Positions 60,817 through 64,000 of a stretch of 64,000 nucleotides of DNA are shown here, piece after piece. The position numbers were made by a program, and so were the translations under genes. Source of the stretch: Rhodocyclaceae bacterium (GTDB taxonomy: Bacteria > Pseudomonadota > Gammaproteobacteria > Burkholderiales > Rhodocyclaceae); NCBI GenBank assembly GCA_016791115.1, contig JAEUNL010000061.1:85634-149633 (forward strand). The letters are read 5' to 3'. The notes beneath the pieces were generated by a model. It ran no database searches. It was not told where the DNA came from and saw only the letters and a list, made by a program, of their open reading frames with translations. Position 1 is the first letter of the stretch, and each line of letters opens with the position of its first letter.

Positions 60817-63630
60817 TCAAACCTTGAGCTTGAGAGCGGTATCGATAACCGCCTTCTGCTGGATGTTGTGCTTTGCGTAGTACCCGACCGCCGGACTCGC
60901 GGAGGCCGGACGCGCCACGACTTCGAGTTTCTGTCCGTCCGCCACATGTTCGCTGAAATGATGTCGGGTGGCATACCACGCGCCCTGGTTCAGGGGCTCC
61001 TCTTGCGCCCAAACCAGTTCCTTGGCCTTGGGATACTTCTTCATCTCGGCCGCGAAAACCTCATTCGGGAAAGGATAGAGCTGCTCGAGCCTCAGCAGCG
61101 CAACGTTCTCTACCTTGCTTTCGCGACGCGCCGCCAGCAATTCGTAGTAGATCTTGCCTGCACAAACCACGACACGCGTGACCTTCTTCGGATCGATATC
61201 CCCGGTTTCACCGATCACGGTCTGGAAGCTGCCCTTCGAGAGTTCGTCGAGCGACGACACCGCCTCCTTGTGGCGCAGCAGCGACTTCGGCGACATGATC
61301 ACCAGCGGCTTGCGGAACTTGCGTAGCATCTGGCGCCGCAGGGCGTGGAAAATCTGCGCCGGTGTCGAAGGCACGCACACCTGCCAATTCTGCTCCGCGC
61401 AAAGCTGCATGTAGCGCTCCAGGCGCGCAGAAGAGTGCTCCGGACCCTGCCCTTCATAGCCATGCGGCAGGAGAAGGACAAGCCCGCAGCCACGGCCCCA
61501 CTTCGCCTCGCCGGATGCGATGAACTGGTCGATCACGACTTGGGCACCATTCGCAAAATCGCCGAACTGCGCTTCCCAGATCACGAGTTCGTTCGGTTCC
61601 GCTGTCGAGTAGCCGTATTCGAATCCCAGCACGGCCTCCTCGGACAACACCGAGTCGATGACGATGAACGGCGCCTGCTTTTCCTCGATGTGCTGCAGCG
61701 GAATGTAGTTGCCCGCATCCCACTTCTCGCGGTTCTGGTCATGCAGCACGGCATGCCGGTGGAAGAAGGTGCCGCGCCCGCAGTCCTCGCCCGACACACG
61801 CACGCCATAACCTTCGACGAGCAGCGTGGCATAAGCCAGCGTCTCGCCCATCCCCCAGTCCAGCGGCAGCTTGCCGTCTCCCATCGCCTTGCGATCCTCG
61901 ACGATCTTGGCGACGCGAGGATGCAGCGTGAATCCCTCCGGCACATGCGTGACCGACTTGGCGAGGCGCTTGAGTTCGGTCAGCGGTACCTTGGAGTCGC
62001 ACTTGTCGGTGTACTTGTGCCCGAGCAAGGGCGACCAATCCACCGCGTACTTCCGCTGGTGGTTGGTCAATACCGGGTTGTCGACCAGGCGTCCTTCGTC
62101 CAGCGCAGCGCGGTAGTCCTTGATCATCTGATCCGGGTCGCCCGTGCCGATGACCCCTTGCGCCACGAGCTTGTCCGCGTAAAGTTTCCGCGTTCCCGGG
62201 TGCGCCTGGATCTTCTTGTACATCAGCGGCTGCGTGACCATCGGCTCGTCCTGCTCGTTGTGGCCGAGCTTGCGGAAGCAGATCAGATCGATGACCACGT
62301 CCTTCTTGAACTCCTGGCGGAACTCCATTGCCAGCCTCGTCACGAAGGCCACGGCTTCCGGATCGTCGCCGTTCACATGGAATATCGGCGCCTCGATCAT
62401 CTTGAAGATGTCGGTGCAGTAGAGCGACGAGCGATAGTCGCGCGGATCGGATGTCGTGAAACCGATCTGGTTATTCACCACGATATGGACTGTTCCGCCC
62501 GTGCCGTAGCCACGCGTTTGCGAGAAGTTCAGGGTTTCCTGGTTCACGCCCTGTCCGGCAACCGCCGCGTCGCCATGGATCAGGACCGGCAGCACCTCTC
62601 CGCCGGTCTTGTCGCCGCGGCGACGTTGCCGGGCGTAGACAGACCCTTCGACCACCGGATTGATGATCTCGAGATGCGACGGGTTGAAGGCCAGCGTCAG
62701 ATGAACCGGACCTCCCGGCGTCGATACGTCCGACGAGAAACCCATGTGGTACTTGACGTCGCCCGCAGAAAGATCGACGGCATGCTTGCCCTCGAACTCC
62801 GAGAACAACTGTTGCGGCGACTTGCCGAGCGTGTTCACGAGAACGTTGAGCCGTCCCCGATGCGCCATGCCGATGACGATCTCGTGCACGCCGAGTCCGC
62901 CGGCGACCCGCACGAGTTCATCCATCGCGACGATCGCGCTCTCGCCGCCCTCCAGCGAGAATCGTTTCTGGCCAACGTATTTCGTGTGAAGGTAGCGCTC
63001 CATGGTCTCTGCAGCGGTCAGCCGCTGCAGGAGTCGCTTCTGCTGGTCCGGCTGATACTTCGGCATCGAGCGTATCGGCTCGAGTCGCGCCTGGATCCAG
63101 CGCTTGTGGCCGATGTCGGACATGTACATGTACTCGGCGCCGATGGTGCCGCAGTAAGTCTGGCGCAGCGCCTCGAGAATTTCGCGCAGGGTGCCGCGCT
63201 CTCCCGGGAACACGAACGATCCGGTGCTGAACACTTCGCCAAAATCCGCCTCGGTGAATCCGTAGAACGAGGGTTCGAGTTCCGCGATCTGCGGGCGTTC
63301 CGCACGCTTGAGCGGATCGAGTTGCGCCCAGCGGTTACCCAGGAAGCGGTAGGCCGTGATCATCTGCAGCACCTTGACCTGCCGCGCATCGCTTGCGCCG
63401 GTGGTCTCGCCCCCGAGCGTGCCGAGCTTGGCACGTTCCGCGAACGACGCAATGATTGGCGCGTGCGCCACATCCGGTCCGCTGCCCGGCATGATCTGCA
63501 GCGAATCGAAATAGCTGCGCCAATTGTCCGGCACCGAGGCCGGATTGTTGATGTAGTTCTCGTAGAGTTCCTCGACGAACGGCATGTTGCCGCCGAAGAG
63601 GTAGGAATTGCTCAACATCTGCTTCAGCAT
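60817..63630 (-). CDS. sucA: 2-oxoglutarate dehydrogenase E1 component
   Basis: This ~937-residue thiamine-diphosphate enzyme begins [20 protein letters not shown] and contains [54 protein letters not shown] and [20 protein letters not shown] (ThDP/Mg2+), plus [20 protein letters not shown] in the C-terminal transketolase-like half. It decarboxylates 2-oxoglutarate in the TCA cycle. ATG 63630 is preceded by AGGTGA at ribosome-site distance; a GTG three codons earlier (63639) is less well placed. Confidence 0.97.
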   Translation of the reverse strand: MLKQMLSNSYLFGGNMPFVEELYENYINNPASVPDNWRSYFDSLQIMPGSGPDVAHAPIIASFAERAKLGTLGGETTGASDARQVKVLQMITAYRFLGNRWAQLDPLKRAERPQIAELEPSFYGFTEADFGEVFSTGSFVFPGERGTLREILEALRQTYCGTIGAEYMYMSDIGHKRWIQARLEPIRSMPKYQPDQQKRLLQRLTAAETMERYLHTKYVGQKRFSLEGGESAIVAMDELVRVAGGLGVHEIVIGMAHRGRLNVLVNTLGKSPQQLFSEFEGKHAVDLSAGDVKYHMGFSSDVSTPGGPVHLTLAFNPSHLEIINPVVEGSVYARQRRRGDKTGGEVLPVLIHGDAAVAGQGVNQETLNFSQTRGYGTGGTVHIVVNNQIGFTTSDPRDYRSSLYCTDIFKMIEAPIFHVNGDDPEAVAFVTRLAMEFRQEFKKDVVIDLICFRKLGHNEQDEPMVTQPLMYKKIQAHPGTRKLYADKLVAQGVIGTGDPDQMIKDYRAALDEGRLVDNPVLTNHQRKYAVDWSPLLGHKYTDKCDSKVPLTELKRLAKSVTHVPEGFTLHPRVAKIVEDRKAMGDGKLPLDWGMGETLAYATLLVEGYGVRVSGEDCGRGTFFHRHAVLHDQNREKWDAGNYIPLQHIEEKQAPFIVIDSVLSEEAVLGFEYGYSTAEPNELVIWEAQFGDFANGAQVVIDQFIASGEAKWGRGCGLVLLLPHGYEGQGPEHSSARLERYMQLCAEQNWQVCVPSTPAQIFHALRRQMLRKFRKPLVIMSPKSLLRHKEAVSSLDELSKGSFQTVIGETGDIDPKKVTRVVVCAGKIYYELLAARRESKVENVALLRLEQLYPFPNEVFAAEMKKYPKAKELVWAQEEPLNQGAWYATRHHFSEHVADGQKLEVVARPASASPAVGYYAKHNIQQKAVIDTALKLKV

Positions 63631-63703
63631 GACCGTCACCTCTCTCCCGCAAGCCTCATGGGCCTGCGCTGTGTGATGCCCGAAAAACGGGTATGCCGGA
63701 CTC

Positions 63704-63738
63704 CCGAAGGAACGAACGGGTGTCGTTCGCTCCTTCGG
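63704..63738. other. Stable stem-loop between gltA and sucA
   Basis: CCGAAGGA and CGAAC pair with GTTCG and TCCTTCGG across a 7-base loop and a single A/C mismatch, giving a 14-position stem in the gltA-sucA spacer. No T-run follows on either strand, so it is not a classical terminator; it may shape expression of the two genes through partial termination or mRNA stability. A smaller CCCG-aaaaa-CGGG hairpin is at 63679-63691. Confidence 0.75.
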
Positions 63739-63776
63739 TCGCTACGTCGCGGCGCCCCTCCCTCCCCTTGTTCGAG

Positions 63777-64000
63777 TTACGCGCGCTGGCCCATTGCCTG
63801 CACGTCGCGTGGTGCCGCACCGGTGTAGAGCTGACGCGGACGGCCGATCTCTTGCTCCGGATCGCCGATCATTTCGTGCCACTGCGCGATCCACCCGATC
63901 GTGCGTGCCATGGCGAAGATGCCGGTGAAGAGCTGGGTCGGGATGCCGATCGCGCGCTGCACGATGCCCGAGTAGAAGTCGACGTTCGGATAGAGTTTCT
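63777..64000 (-). CDS. gltA: Citrate synthase, C-terminal part (runs off right edge)
   Basis: The visible C-terminal ~74 residues read [20 protein letters not shown], then [20 protein letters not shown] and [18 protein letters not shown]. These are the last helices of a type II (GltA) citrate synthase, including the conserved Asp in NVDFYSG that acts in catalysis and the Arg of the RP-Q-Y-G segment. It precedes sucA by ~145 bases on the same strand. Confidence 0.95.
   Translation of the reverse strand, partial: KLYPNVDFYSGIVQRAIGIPTQLFTGIFAMARTIGWIAQWHEMIGDPEQEIGRPRQLYTGAAPRDVQAMGQRA

Noticed and set aside
61345..63828. Open frame of 827 codons on the plus strand opposite sucA
   Set aside because: It is fully antisense to sucA and lacks any domain.
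1..64000. CRISPR arrays, tRNA and rRNA genes, intact insertion sequences
   Set aside because: No regularly spaced repeats, no cloverleaf sequences and no transposase motifs with terminal repeats were found by reading both strands.

Overview
The window is high-GC, densely packed proteobacterial chromosome. The gene set points to a betaproteobacterium of the Rhodocyclales type (Zoogloea, Thauera, Azoarcus and relatives): an exosortase-B (XrtB) exopolysaccharide cluster with a PEP-CTERM protein, a phasin, and a gltA-sucA-odhB-lpdA-zapE neighbourhood. This assignment rests on gene content only. No rRNA, tRNA, CRISPR array or intact insertion sequence was seen.

Layout. 1-3301: a truncated response regulator coupled to a universal stress protein, an unknown protein, a secreted alpha/beta hydrolase and a FeeM-like N-acyltransferase. 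3384-4525: a canonical Xre-RES toxin-antitoxin pair. 4639-11812 (minus strand): nucleotide-sugar genes galE, manC, rmlD, rmlC, rmlA, rmlB and fcl, supplying UDP-Gal, GDP-Man/GDP-Fuc and dTDP-Rha. 11891-12508: a Doc toxin with an AbrB-type antitoxin. 12595-12925: remnants of a second WecG-type glycosyltransferase and a second fcl. 13274-16423: a large secreted beta-helix protein, convergent with the main EPS operon. 16433-34231 (minus strand): the EPS assembly and export cluster (CAAX-like protease, epsL, PEP-CTERM protein, epsD, epsE, epsF, epsG, xrtB, epsI, gmd, flippase, O-antigen-ligase-like polymerase, secreted glycoside hydrolase, methyltransferase, two glycosyltransferases, wecG). 34415-36857: the LuxR-type regulator epsA, divergent from the initiating sugar transferase epsB.

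37208-42246 (plus strand) is the most unusual stretch. A divergent Xre-like/RES-like pair, in which the RES catalytic residues appear to be lost, lies directly in front of an RpfC-like hybrid kinase (membrane sensor, kinase, receiver, HPt), a single-domain response regulator and an RpfF-like (DSF synthase) crotonase. It resembles a diffusible-fatty-acid quorum-sensing module built into the EPS locus. EPS and PEP-CTERM transcription probably depends on sigma-54: a perfect -24/-12 promoter with an upstream 6-6-6 inverted repeat precedes the PEP-CTERM gene, and further candidates precede epsL and epsD.

42427-64000: a phasin; molybdenum cofactor genes moaE, moaD, moeA, mobB; a cache-type sensor kinase; a DinG-family helicase; two zinc-ribbon membrane proteins with a secreted STN-like protein; zapE divergent from a CFA-synthase-like methyltransferase/ACP/ketosynthase cassette; a YjfB-like small protein; and the 2-oxoglutarate dehydrogenase operon lpdA, odhB, sucA with the end of gltA.

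All functional calls come from reading the sequence and from motif recognition. No database search was run.
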